Shown in pieces: positions 6,285 through 14,445 of a stretch of DNA of 36,723 bases. The stretch is taken from contig SVMB01000030.1 of NCBI GenBank assembly GCA_015067675.1, forward strand, positions 1 through 36,723, in the 5' to 3' direction. Numbering within the stretch: position 1 is the stretch's first letter; each line of letters opens with the position of its first letter. The notes under the pieces are model-generated. The model was not told the DNA's origin. It saw only the letters and a list, made by a program, of their open reading frames with translations, and searched no databases. A program made the position numbers and the translations under genes. This DNA comes from Oscillospiraceae bacterium (lineage in GTDB: Bacteria > Bacillota > Clostridia > Oscillospirales > QAMX01).

Positions 6285-8309
6285 TCAGGGCTCATATTCG
6301 AGCTCCAGGATCTCGCAGCTGCGGTTCTGCATATCCACCACCTGCGTGTGATCGTCGAAATATGTGCGGAACCATTCAGGACGGGTCAGATACCGGGCGG
6401 CGGTCACGCGAAACGGCAGGGTGAGAAACGCGCGTCCGAAGCAGGCTTCGTTGTTGAAAAGCAGTACCCGGGCGCGGTTTTCGCCGGTTTTGAGCAGGAA
6501 CAGCGTGCAGTCGCGGGGGCAGTCCGTGCGCAGACCGAGGCAGTCATTCGCGGCTGCCGCGGCCGCGTGCCAGAAACCGTCGGAGGGGAGGATGCGGAAG
6601 AGTTCCTGTGTCCACAGCGCATTGTGTTCATCGTAGATGCGGCGGCGTTTGCCGTAGGAGGAGCGCAGCGTGACATTTTCCCGGTCGGGCGCGTTGTAGA
6701 CACGGCAGAAGAAGCCTCCCTCGCGGATCACGGTGCCGTCCGAGCGGACGGCGGCGCAGGGGTCAGGCTGCGTGTCGTCGCAGCCGACCACGAACAGCAC
6801 ACGGTCACGGATGGACAGGAGTGATGCAAGGGTGTCGGGCGTAAATCCTGCGGGATTGGCAAGGAGCAGCGGCGTGGGACAGGACGCGGCGTCCTCCGGG
6901 CGGCACATGGCGCAGATGGGGAACTTGTGGGCAAGGAGCTTTGCATAGTATGCATCGCTTGTGGGATAGCGGTCGTCGATGAAGCGGCGCATCTCGCCGC
7001 GGAAGTCGGGGTTATACACCGCTGTGAAGCCGAAATGGCCGGTGATCGCATCGCAGCTGACCTTTTCCTGCGTATTCAGCAGGAAGTCCCAGTGATGCTT
7101 GTCGATACCGTCGGAGAGGCAGTATACGCCGCCGTCGGAGACGCGGGAAAAGGCGCCGTCACGGTAGATAAAGGCATTGGTGCGGCGGGTAAGCCCGGCG
7201 GCGAGCTCATTGGGGCAGTTGCCGATGAGATCCCACTGTTCCATGGTGTCCTTGACCGGGGAGAGATTGAAGAAACAACGGTCGGGACAGGCGAGGCGCA
7301 GCTCCATCGCAGCCAGCATGAACTCATAGGGGTACTGGCGGCGGGTGGCTTCGTCCGCGCCGAAGCCGCCGCGATGAAGCTCGCCCATGAGCACCATCGT
7401 GGTGCTCACGTCCTCAAACATCATGCCGTACACACCCTTGTCATCAAAGAGGGTGTAATCGATGCCGTAACGAAAGAAGGATTCGGCGGGATTGCGGGTC
7501 CAGGCGTTGTTGAAGAGGATGAACTTGCCGGCGGCGTGGAATGCCCCGGCAAGCTTATTGAAGAACCGGGCATAGCGCTCGGCCATGAAGCAGGTGAAGG
7601 GATAGCGCAGCTTTTCAAAAATGTAGCGGTAACGGCGCTGATGAAGCGCGGGGTCATGGTCGCAGGCACCGGCAATGCTGCGGGGCAGCGTGATCCCGGT
7701 GGCGGCGAGGAACTGGTTCACGATATCGTCGGAGTAATCACCCTCCTGCAGGGTCGTACGGTAACTGGAGATGCCGTCGGCGGCGTGGAAGCCGTCAAAG
7801 CCAAAGGCCTGGGCCACGGCAAGGGTTTGGGGGATGAAATGATCCTCGAAGAGACGGCCGTCGGAGAGGGTTTTGAGCATGTTATTGTAGCCGCAGGAGC
7901 GTCCTGCGACGCTGGAATACGCACGAATCTCTGGATGGGCAGCCGAAAACGGGCCGATGGATACGATACCGGTCTCGGGATCGCGATAGGAAAGCAGATC
8001 AAAGACCGCGAAGATGACGGGGATATCGTGGCGGTGAAATTCATCCACCAGTGCGCGCAGGTCGGCATACGTCCAGTCCTGACGGCGGCGTTCCTCATTG
8101 TAGAGATGCCCCGCGTAGGAGCAGGTGGACGGCGGGAGACGCTTTTCGGGCGCGTAACCGTCGAAGGCGCAGACGAAGTCGTTGTCGTAGAGCAGCAGCG
8201 ATACGCCGGTGACGCGGTTTTCCGTACGGCGCAAGAATTCCCCCACGCCTTTATCGGGGAGTTCACGGTCAAAGCCGATGAGTTCGATCCAGTACCAGTT
8301 CCTGTTCAT
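6285..8309 (-). CDS. Unrecognised TIM-barrel glycosidase-like protein
   Basis: This 674-aa protein has no signal peptide. The first 350 or so residues have barrel-like strands with loops typical of glycosidases: VTGVSLLLYDNDF, DIPVIFAVFDLLSY, FGFDGFHAADGISSYR and FILFNNAWTRNP, followed by FRYGIDYTLFDDKG. The second half alternates beta-rich and Rossmann-like segments (TPLLLANPAGFTPDTLASLL, DRVLFVVGCDD) and ends in a beta-sandwich-like tail, which recalls the barrel / amidotransferase-like / beta architecture of GH42-type enzymes. I cannot assign a known family. Candidate acidic catalytic residues are in FDGFHAADG and TLFDDKG. The start at 8309 has AGGAGG upstream. It is a single-gene unit with its own promoter, downstream of the purA terminator. 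Confidence 0.7.
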   Translation of the reverse strand: MNRNWYWIELIGFDRELPDKGVGEFLRRTENRVTGVSLLLYDNDFVCAFDGYAPEKRLPPSTCSYAGHLYNEERRRQDWTYADLRALVDEFHRHDIPVIFAVFDLLSYRDPETGIVSIGPFSAAHPEIRAYSSVAGRSCGYNNMLKTLSDGRLFEDHFIPQTLAVAQAFGFDGFHAADGISSYRTTLQEGDYSDDIVNQFLAATGITLPRSIAGACDHDPALHQRRYRYIFEKLRYPFTCFMAERYARFFNKLAGAFHAAGKFILFNNAWTRNPAESFFRYGIDYTLFDDKGVYGMMFEDVSTTMVLMGELHRGGFGADEATRRQYPYEFMLAAMELRLACPDRCFFNLSPVKDTMEQWDLIGNCPNELAAGLTRRTNAFIYRDGAFSRVSDGGVYCLSDGIDKHHWDFLLNTQEKVSCDAITGHFGFTAVYNPDFRGEMRRFIDDRYPTSDAYYAKLLAHKFPICAMCRPEDAASCPTPLLLANPAGFTPDTLASLLSIRDRVLFVVGCDDTQPDPCAAVRSDGTVIREGGFFCRVYNAPDRENVTLRSSYGKRRRIYDEHNALWTQELFRILPSDGFWHAAAAAANDCLGLRTDCPRDCTLFLLKTGENRARVLLFNNEACFGRAFLTLPFRVTAARYLTRPEWFRTYFDDHTQVVDMQNRSCEILELEYEP

Positions 8310-8354
8310 GGAAAATGCCTCCTGAAATGCGTTGAAGCATATTGTTATATCTTC

Positions 8355-8384
8355 AGTATACCACGTGTGAGCGTGGGAGGACAA
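8355..8384 (-). promoter_or_regulatory. Promoter of the 674-aa protein gene
   Basis: On the minus strand TTGTCC and TATACT (extended TGG) are 18 bp apart, about 45 bases before the start codon. Confidence 0.65.
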
Positions 8385-8395
8385 GTGCGGGGATG

Positions 8396-8435
8396 AAAAA
8401 ATCCCCGTACGCATGCATGAGAATGCGCACGGGGA
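8396..8435 (-). terminator. Rho-independent terminator of the purA operon
   Basis: On the minus strand a stem of about 12 bp (CCCCGTGCGCAT with ATGCGTACGGGG) is followed by ATTTTTT, just after the purA stop. Confidence 0.9.
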
Positions 8436-8441
8436 GCGGGA

Positions 8442-9719
8442 TCAATCGCGGATGATAATGCTGTCACGTTCCGGGCCGACGGAAACATAGCGGATGGGGC
8501 AGTCCAGCCGGGACTGGATGAAGCTGACGTATTCTCTGGCTGCTGCGGGCAGATCCTCCCAGGCACGGACGCCGGAAATGTCGCACTTCCAGCCGTCCAG
8601 GTATTCGATCACGGGCTCTGCGTCGGCAAGAGCTGCGGGGAAGGGGAAGCGGTCTGTCAGGACGCCGTTTACCCGGTAATGCGTGCAGACCGGGATGCGA
8701 TCCAGATAGCTGAGCACGTCCAGCTTTGTCAGCGCAAGGGCAGTGGCCGCCTGCAGCTGCACGCCGTATCGGGTGGCGACGAGATCCAGCGGGCCGACAC
8801 GGCGGGGTCTGCCGGTCTTAGCGCCGTACTCGGCCCCGATGCGGCGCAGGGTTTCCGCTTCCTCGCCGAACAGCTCACAGACAAACGGCCCTTCACCGAC
8901 GCAGGTGGAGTAGGCTTTGGCAACGCCGATCACCTCGTCAATCCGCGCACCGGGAAGTCCGGACCCCACAGATGCAAAGGCTGCCAGGGTGTTTGAAGAG
9001 GTGGTGTAGGGATAAATGCCGAAGTCCAGATCGCGGAGGGAGCCCAGCTGCGCCTCAAAGAGGATACTTTTGCCTGCCGCCTGCGCGTCATGTAGGAAAG
9101 CTCCCGTATCGCAGATATAGGGCTTGATGGGTTCGCAAAAGTCCTTGAGCCACGCATCCAGCATCGGCATCGTATAGCACTCGGCGCCGTATACGCCGCT
9201 CAGCGTGAGGTTTGCCCACTCCAGCAGGTCGCAAAGCCTCTTTTTGAGCTGTTCGGGATAGAGCAGTTCCCCCGCCATAATGGTTTTCTTGCGGTATTTG
9301 TCCGCGTAAAACGGCGCGATGCCCTGTTTGGTGGAGCCGTATTGCCGGTCTCCCAGCCGCTGCTCCTCCAGCTCGTCCATTCTGCGATGCCAGGGCAGCA
9401 CCAGCGATGCCCGGTCGCTGATTTTCAGCATGTCGGGCGTCAGGGCAACACCTTTCGACGTCACATCACGCATTTCCGTCAGGAGACTTTCAGGATCAAC
9501 GGCGACACCGTTTCCGAGGATATTGACGACGCCGGATCGGAAAATACCGGACGGGAGCAGATGCAGGGCGAATTTCCCGTGTTCGTTGATTACGGTGTGA
9601 CCGGCATTGCCGCCGCCCTGATAGCGCACGACGATATCGTACTGCCGGGTCAGCAGATCGACCATGCGGCCCTTGCCCTCGTCACCCCAATTGACGCCTA
9701 CAATTGCACAGTTGCTCAT
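8442..9719 (-). CDS. purA: Adenylosuccinate synthetase, variant form
   Basis: This 425-aa cytoplasmic enzyme should join IMP and aspartate using GTP in AMP synthesis. It keeps the P-loop-like GDEGKG with the catalytic Asp at 13, NAGHT with His at 41, GNGV, YPYTTSSN, TGRPRRVGPLD and the guanine-binding LTKLD. Some IMP-site motifs differ from the Escherichia coli form: GIGPAYEDK is GIAPFYADK, and FEGAQG is FEAQLG, which moves the usual glutamine by one position. I believe this variant recurs in Clostridia. The start at 9719 has AAAGGAGG upstream. The HTH-methyltransferase gene ends only 21 bases before it, so the two form an operon. Confidence 0.93.
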   Translation of the reverse strand: MSNCAIVGVNWGDEGKGRMVDLLTRQYDIVVRYQGGGNAGHTVINEHGKFALHLLPSGIFRSGVVNILGNGVAVDPESLLTEMRDVTSKGVALTPDMLKISDRASLVLPWHRRMDELEEQRLGDRQYGSTKQGIAPFYADKYRKKTIMAGELLYPEQLKKRLCDLLEWANLTLSGVYGAECYTMPMLDAWLKDFCEPIKPYICDTGAFLHDAQAAGKSILFEAQLGSLRDLDFGIYPYTTSSNTLAAFASVGSGLPGARIDEVIGVAKAYSTCVGEGPFVCELFGEEAETLRRIGAEYGAKTGRPRRVGPLDLVATRYGVQLQAATALALTKLDVLSYLDRIPVCTHYRVNGVLTDRFPFPAALADAEPVIEYLDGWKCDISGVRAWEDLPAAAREYVSFIQSRLDCPIRYVSVGPERDSIIIRD

Positions 9720-9740
9720 CGACGTATCCTCCTTTATTCA

Positions 9741-10601
9741 TCATTTTCTCCCGGCCAGAGGGCCCGCATACCCATTCTCGTCCGGTTTTTCGGCAATCAG
9801 GATATCCATGCAGTGCCGATGGGGGATGCCTCCGCTTTCGCAGTCGAAGATGACCTCGTCGCATTTGTGGAAATACCAGTCCTGGTAATACCCGGCAAGT
9901 TCGCCGGAATGCCAGGGGGGAACCTGACGCTCAAAATCGTCATAATCGGGCGCAGTGGGGAGAAAGGACTTTGCAACAAAGACGTTGAGCACATGAATAC
10001 CGCCGGGGGAGGTGCAGGCTTTCAGCCGCTCAAAGAAGCGCCCGCGCCGTTCCGGCATCAGATAATGCAGCACGCCGCTTGAGAAGATGATGTCAAACTC
10101 CTGAACCGGGAGAAACACCTGAATGTCGGCACGGAAAAAGTCCACATCCACGCCGCAATGCCCGGCCAGCTCCCGGCCCTTGGCAAGTCCCGATTCCGCG
10201 ATATCAAATGCCGAGACGAGATATCCGTTGCGGGCGAGAAACACCGCATCCTTACCCTCGCCGCAGCCGATGTCCAGAACCCGCAGAGGCTCTGTCGGCG
10301 GGCGCAGCTTCATGAGCGCATAGCACAGGTCGTTTGGCTTGAGTCCCCAGTAGAAACCCCGGTCGGCGTAGCGCTGGTCATAGCTTCCCGGCGCGGCGCT
10401 GGCATAGCCCAGCAGCGCATCCACGGAGGTCTGCAGGACGCGGGCAATCCCGGGCAGCAGCGAGATATCCGGTGAGGCGGCTCCCGTTTCCCACTTGCTC
10501 ACCGCCTGAAAGGATACGCCCAGACTGTCGGCGAGATTTTGCTGGGTTAGTCCCAGTTCACGGCGTTTCTGGACGATAAAGGTACCGATATGATGACTCA
10601 T
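9741..10601 (-). CDS. XRE HTH regulator fused to a TehB-like SAM methyltransferase
   Basis: This 286-aa protein has two domains. Residues about 5-63 form an XRE helix-turn-helix (LTQQNLADSLGVSFQAVSKW). Residues about 80-285 form a class I SAM-dependent methyltransferase with motif I VLDIGCGEGKDA at 108-119, an acidic residue ending the second strand (SAFDIAE), and IIFSSGVLHYL as motif IV. The YWGLKPNDL lead-in is like TehB-type enzymes. The methylated substrate is unknown. The start at 10601 follows AGGAGG. It is the first gene of an operon with purA, from a good promoter with a perfect palindrome upstream. Such fusions occur in other Clostridia; here the DNA-binding part may sense methylation or control its own promoter. 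Confidence 0.88.
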   Translation of the reverse strand: MSHHIGTFIVQKRRELGLTQQNLADSLGVSFQAVSKWETGAASPDISLLPGIARVLQTSVDALLGYASAAPGSYDQRYADRGFYWGLKPNDLCYALMKLRPPTEPLRVLDIGCGEGKDAVFLARNGYLVSAFDIAESGLAKGRELAGHCGVDVDFFRADIQVFLPVQEFDIIFSSGVLHYLMPERRGRFFERLKACTSPGGIHVLNVFVAKSFLPTAPDYDDFERQVPPWHSGELAGYYQDWYFHKCDEVIFDCESGGIPHRHCMDILIAEKPDENGYAGPLAGRK

Positions 10602-10630
10602 GACATACGCCTCCTGCCTTTGATAGATTC

Positions 10631-10659
10631 ATTATAACAGCCCGGGGACGATGGTACAA
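10631..10659 (-). promoter_or_regulatory. Promoter of the HTH-methyltransferase/purA operon
   Basis: On the minus strand TTGTAC and TATAAT (with TG one base upstream) are 17 bp apart. The 10689-10705 palindrome begins 29 bp upstream of the -35 box. Confidence 0.8.
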
Positions 10660-10688
10660 TAACGCGCTGCTCGAATACCGGAGGAGTT

Positions 10689-10705
10689 TTCAACCGACGG
10701 TTGAA
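10689..10705. promoter_or_regulatory. Perfect TTCAACCGACGGTTGAA palindrome
   Basis: Two 8-base arms surround a single central base. It lies between the divergent HTH-methyltransferase and MarR promoters. This is the most perfect member of the motif family also seen at 1584, 29393 and 29431. Confidence 0.8.
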
Positions 10706-10786
10706 CAAGCAGCGGTGTGTGAAAAGCTCCGTGTGCATTCCGAAGCCTGTACACGGGGGAAAGAGAGCGGTTGCTCTATGGAACCC

Positions 10787-10815
10787 TTGACAAAGGTACG
10801 ATTTCGTACTATAAT
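10787..10815 (+). promoter_or_regulatory. Consensus promoter of the marR-MATE operon
   Basis: Perfect TTGACA (10787-10792) and TATAAT (10810-10815) boxes have a 17-bp spacer. The spacer itself is a palindromic operator candidate. Confidence 0.92.
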
Positions 10816-10837
10816 GCAATGGTATGATTTCGGACTA
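10795..10837. promoter_or_regulatory. Tandem operator pair for the MarR regulator
   Basis: GGTACGATTTCGTACTA (10795-10811) and GGTATGATTTCGGACTA (10821-10837) are direct repeats, 26 bp start to start. Each contains a palindromic core (GTACGA-TT-TCGTAC in the first). The first fills the promoter spacer and the second lies just after the transcription start. This is the layout expected of an autorepressing MarR protein. Confidence 0.75.
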
Positions 10838-10852
10838 AGAGGAGGGGACGTT

Positions 10853-11290
10853 ATGAAGCATACGCTTTCACAGAATATGAAACGCTGCAATCATCTGCAG
10901 GGTGAGATCGAAGCGGCTTATCACGAAGCCGCACTCAAATTCGGACTTGCGGACAGCACGCAGTTTATTCTTTACACAATCTGTTTTTTGGGAGATAACT
11001 GCCCTTTGAGCGAGATTGTAAAGATAACGGGTATCAGCAAGCAGACGATCAGCTCAGCCATCAGAAATATGGAGAAGCAGGGACTGCTCAAACTGGTCGC
11101 AGCGACGCCAAAGACGAAAAAAGCCGTTCTAACCGAAAAGGGAGAAGCACTTGCCGAAAAAACGGTACAGCGGCTGATGCGGGCGGAGGATGAGGTTTTC
11201 GCCGCATGGCCTGAAGAGGACGTGCAGAAGTACCTGGAACTCAATGAACGGTTTTTGACAGATATCAAAGCGAAAATCAAACAGTTCTGA
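10853..11290 (+). CDS. MarR-family transcriptional regulator
   Basis: This 145-aa protein has a winged-helix core at about residues 30-105 (CPLSEIVKITGISKQTISSAIRNMEKQGLLKL, then the wing with KTKKAVLTEKG) flanked by dimerisation helices, the normal MarR size and layout. MarR proteins repress drug-efflux genes until a ligand binds. The next gene is a MATE exporter 68 bases downstream, so it probably represses both. The ATG at 10853 follows AGGAGGGG. The longer reading frame upstream runs through the promoter and is not used. Confidence 0.92.
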   Translation: MKHTLSQNMKRCNHLQGEIEAAYHEAALKFGLADSTQFILYTICFLGDNCPLSEIVKITGISKQTISSAIRNMEKQGLLKLVAATPKTKKAVLTEKGEALAEKTVQRLMRAEDEVFAAWPEEDVQKYLELNERFLTDIKAKIKQF

Positions 11291-11358
11291 GAAACGTGAC
11301 GGATATCATCAGCCGTAAATGCGGCAGTGAAGAAGTAATCCCCGGAGGAAATGGATAA

Positions 11359-12744
11359 ATGAAGCGTGACACAGAAAAAATGTATGCAGCGATGAAACCA
11401 TGGAAGCTGTTTTTCATCGTTGCATTGCCAGGCATGGTCAGTATGTTCGCCATGTCGATTTACAGCATCATCGAAGGTATCTTCATCGGACAAAAGCTGG
11501 GAGAAGGAGCCTTTGCAGCGGTCAACATCGCAATGCCGCTTGTCATGATCAACTTTTCGCTGGCAGATCTGATTGGCGTCGGTGCATCTGTGCCGATTTC
11601 CATCGCCCTGGGCAAAAAGGATCATAAAACCGCGAACAATGTCTTTTCCTGCTCTGTCATCATGATCTTCATATCCTCGGTTTTGATGGGGATCATCATG
11701 TTCCTTGCAGCAGAGCCGCTGTGCCGTATGATGGGCGCGGATGATGCCTTACTCGATACGTCCATGCGGTATCTTCGCACCTATGCTCTTTGCAGCCCGC
11801 TTACCACGATCTTTTTTGCGATGGACAACTATCTGCGCATCAGCGGCTATGTAAAAACAAGCATGGCGATCAATATTTTCTGCAACGCCGCGACGCTTGG
11901 CTTTCTGACGCTGTTTCTGCTGGTCTTCAAAATGGATGTTGTGGGCTCAGCGCTTGCAACCTCAATTGCAATGTGCCTTTGTTCCATCATCGCGATGATC
12001 CCGTTTTTATGCCGCAAGACCCTGCTGCGGTTTGCAAAGCCGGAATTTCACGCTGCGATGTTCAGGGAGATTGCGGCATGCGGCTCTCCCGTATTCCTCA
12101 GTAACGTCGCCGGGCGTGTGACCTCAATACTGATGAATATTTCCCTGATGGCGATTGGCGTTGAGGCCTTCGGCGAAGGCGGCGGCACGACTGCCGTTGC
12201 GGTATACGCCGTGCTGATGTATGCAAGCGATCTCTGCTGGCCGCTGCTGTATGGTATCAGCGACTCCCTTGCACCGGCGATTGGCTATAACTGGGGTGCG
12301 CAGCTCTATGATCGCGTCAAAAAGATTGCGAAATGTGCCTATGCAGGAACCGCTGTCATCGGTCTTGTATCGACCTCGTTTCTGTACTTTTTCCCGGGTA
12401 CAATTGCTGGATGGTTTGCCAATGCGGAGGATATGCTGCTGCTGCAGGAATCCACGCATGCCATCCGTCTCTTCTGCTTTGCCTATCTGTTCCGCTGGTT
12501 TGCAGTGACTACCCAGAGTTTCCTCAGTGCCATCGAAAAGCCGGCTCTTGCCACCATTATGTCCGTTGCCGTAGCACTGGTATTTCCGGTTGTCCTTCTG
12601 GCTGTCCTGTGGAATCTGGGACTTGACGGAATATGGCTCAACTTTGCCGGTGTCAATCTGCTTGCAGCCATACTCGGCATTTTCCTTTTGCTTCGTGTCG
12701 TCCGGGAGATCAAGCGCAGGGAGACGGAGCCAAACGCAGGTTAA
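11359..12744 (+). CDS. MATE-family multidrug/cation antiporter
   Basis: This 461-aa inner-membrane protein has about 12 hydrophobic helices. Its N-terminal half begins KLFFIVALPGMVSMFAMSIYSIIEGIFIGQKLG, the usual MATE helix 1 with the conserved pattern leading to VNIAMP. MATE proteins export cationic drugs or metabolites in exchange for Na+ or H+. The gene follows marR by 68 bases with CGGAGG before the ATG, and a strong convergent terminator follows. The substrate is unknown. Confidence 0.93.
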   Translation: MKRDTEKMYAAMKPWKLFFIVALPGMVSMFAMSIYSIIEGIFIGQKLGEGAFAAVNIAMPLVMINFSLADLIGVGASVPISIALGKKDHKTANNVFSCSVIMIFISSVLMGIIMFLAAEPLCRMMGADDALLDTSMRYLRTYALCSPLTTIFFAMDNYLRISGYVKTSMAINIFCNAATLGFLTLFLLVFKMDVVGSALATSIAMCLCSIIAMIPFLCRKTLLRFAKPEFHAAMFREIAACGSPVFLSNVAGRVTSILMNISLMAIGVEAFGEGGGTTAVAVYAVLMYASDLCWPLLYGISDSLAPAIGYNWGAQLYDRVKKIAKCAYAGTAVIGLVSTSFLYFFPGTIAGWFANAEDMLLLQESTHAIRLFCFAYLFRWFAVTTQSFLSAIEKPALATIMSVAVALVFPVVLLAVLWNLGLDGIWLNFAGVNLLAAILGIFLLLRVVREIKRRETEPNAG

Positions 12745-12755
12745 ACTGTCCCTGA

Positions 12756-12810
12756 AAGCAGCGGGAACTGACCGCAATAACCGGTCAGTTCCCGCTGCTT
12801 GCTGTTTATT
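12756..12810 (+). terminator. Terminator between the convergent MATE genes
   Basis: A perfect 19-bp stem (12756-12774 with 12782-12800) and a 7-base loop are followed by a moderately T-rich tail. It probably serves the plus-strand MATE and may also work for the minus-strand one. Confidence 0.8.
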
Positions 12811-12852
12811 TGTTGAACGGACACATCTGAATGATTGCACATGGGGTAAGGA

Positions 12853-14205
12853 TCAGGCGCTGATGGAAGCCTTTTTTTCCTTTCGCAGGAGAATTGCCAG
12901 ATAGCTGACGCAGAGGATGATCTGCACCACCGTGGAGGCAGGAGTTGCAAGACCGATCTGAAACAGCGATACGCCGGCAATGCGGCTCATGAAGAAGGAC
13001 ACCGGCACACGCACACCAAAGGCACCGGCGATACCCTGGATCATGACGAAGGTGGTCTTTCCGCAGCCGCTGAAATAGCCGATGAAGCAGAACAGGAACG
13101 ATACCAGCATCGTATCGATGGCGTAGGATTTCAGATAATCCGCCGCGGCATAGACGACCTCGGACTGATTGGCGAAGATACGGGCGAGCGCATCACCGTG
13201 GAAGAAGGATACGTAGGCCATGATAACGCCGACGGCGAGGGAGGCCATCATGCCGTAGAAGGTCGCCCGGCGGGCACGCTTTGGAAGCCCTGCGCCGATG
13301 TTCTGGGCGACGAAGGCCGAGAGTGACTGGGAAAATGCCGAGGGTACCAGCATGATAAAGGCGCAGATTTTCTCGGCAACGCCCACACCGGCCGAGGCAA
13401 TGACGCCGAGGCTGTTGACGATGGCGCCGATGGCGAGGAAGGAGACGTTCACCAGTCCGTCCTGCAGCGCGATGGGAAGACCTGTGCGCACGACCTGGGC
13501 GGTGAGTACCCGATCAAAGCGCAGATGTTTCCGGGTGAGGTCGAAGGGGAGCGCGCGTCTGCGTACGATGAAGATGCAGAGGATGACGCTGAATGCCTGG
13601 GCAAGGACGGTGGCGAGGGCGGCGCCGGCGGTGGCCATATCAAAGACCGCGACGAAGAGCAGGTCGCCGACGATATTGAAGATGCTGGCAAAGAGCACAG
13701 ACAGAAGCGGCGTACGGGAATCGCCGATGCCGCGAAATACGCTGCCGAGCACGTTGTAGGCGATGATGAAGATTGTACCGGCGGAGCAGATCTGCACATA
13801 CTGCACGGTTTTCTCAAAAGCCTCGGGCGGCGCGTGCATGAGGGAGGCGAAGGGGCGGGCGGCGGCGATCATGACACCGGTGAGCGCCAGCGCCAGCACG
13901 GCAAAGAGGCAGATGGAGCTGCCGATGATGGAGCCTGCCTGATCCCGGCGGCCGTTGCCGATGGCCTGTCCGAGCATGACGGTGGTACCCATGGCAAGAC
14001 CGGTGAGCACGACGGTGACCATGTGCATCATCTGGCTGCCGGTGGCGACGGCGGAAACGTCGGCCTCGGTGTTGAACTGGCCGACGATGAGCAGATCAAC
14101 CGCGCCGTAGAGGGACTGCAGGCACAGGGCAAGCAGTACCGGCAGAGCAAAGCCGATGAGCTTGGGGATGATGGGACCTGAGGTGAACTGTGTGCGCTGA
14201 TCCAA
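12853..14205 (-). CDS. Second MATE-family antiporter, TTG start
   Basis: This 450-aa membrane protein has the classical MATE start TSGPIIPKLIGFALPVLLALCLQSLYGAVDLLIVGQF and about 12 hydrophobic helices with the repeated half (QVVRTGLPIALQDGLVNVSFLAIGAIVN). The start is set at TTG 14205 because AAAGGAAG lies 7 bases upstream. An ATG at 14226 has only the T-run of the leader hairpin before it, and an ATG at 14301 has GGAGG touching it with no spacing. The TTG start also gives the usual short MATE N terminus. A structured leader that ends in a terminator-like hairpin precedes the gene, so its expression may be attenuated. Confidence 0.9.
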   Translation of the reverse strand: MDQRTQFTSGPIIPKLIGFALPVLLALCLQSLYGAVDLLIVGQFNTEADVSAVATGSQMMHMVTVVLTGLAMGTTVMLGQAIGNGRRDQAGSIIGSSICLFAVLALALTGVMIAAARPFASLMHAPPEAFEKTVQYVQICSAGTIFIIAYNVLGSVFRGIGDSRTPLLSVLFASIFNIVGDLLFVAVFDMATAGAALATVLAQAFSVILCIFIVRRRALPFDLTRKHLRFDRVLTAQVVRTGLPIALQDGLVNVSFLAIGAIVNSLGVIASAGVGVAEKICAFIMLVPSAFSQSLSAFVAQNIGAGLPKRARRATFYGMMASLAVGVIMAYVSFFHGDALARIFANQSEVVYAAADYLKSYAIDTMLVSFLFCFIGYFSGCGKTTFVMIQGIAGAFGVRVPVSFFMSRIAGVSLFQIGLATPASTVVQIILCVSYLAILLRKEKKASISA

Positions 14206-14313
14206 TTGAAATCTTCCTTTCTGCATAAAAAAAGCGGATAAAACAGCAGGTATCTCACCTTGCCATCTTATCCGGCCTGACCGCTTCCTCTGAGCGGGCA
14301 TCCTCCGATGAAC
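14206..14313 (-). promoter_or_regulatory. Structured leader with an attenuator-like terminator before the MATE gene
   Basis: On the minus strand the leader of about 108 nt contains a weak hairpin (14299-14310), a 5-bp stem with a 7-nt loop (14281-14297), and a long hairpin (14235-14274) with outer arms CGGATAA/TTATCCG. A run of seven T (14227-14233) follows one base later. The long hairpin thus has terminator form, 21 bases before the TTG start. I do not recognise a known riboswitch consensus. Confidence 0.6.
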
Positions 14314-14319
14314 GGGTAT

Positions 14320-14348
14320 ATTCTATCAAAAGACAGCCTGAATGTCAA
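14320..14348 (-). promoter_or_regulatory. Promoter of the TTG-start MATE gene
   Basis: On the minus strand TTGACA and TAGAAT are separated by 17 bp, placing the start of transcription near 14313. Confidence 0.8.
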
Positions 14349-14385
14349 TGTGGGAAGTTCACAAAGGAAAAAAGGCAAAAGCCTG

Positions 14386-14414
14386 TTGCGGACAGCAAAA
14401 AAACATGGTATACT
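14386..14414 (+). promoter_or_regulatory. Promoter of the GH43-GH28 operon
   Basis: TTGCGG (14386-14391) and TATACT (14409-14414, with TGG before it) are 17 bp apart, about 30 bases before the start codon. Confidence 0.7.
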
Positions 14415-14445
14415 GCACTCACAATCTGCTATTGAGGTGATTTGT

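Noticed and set aside
14206-14301. Longer MATE start at ATG 14301
   Set aside because: GGAGG touches the ATG with no spacing, and the frame would be translated through the leader hairpins as a basic peptide not found in MATE proteins.
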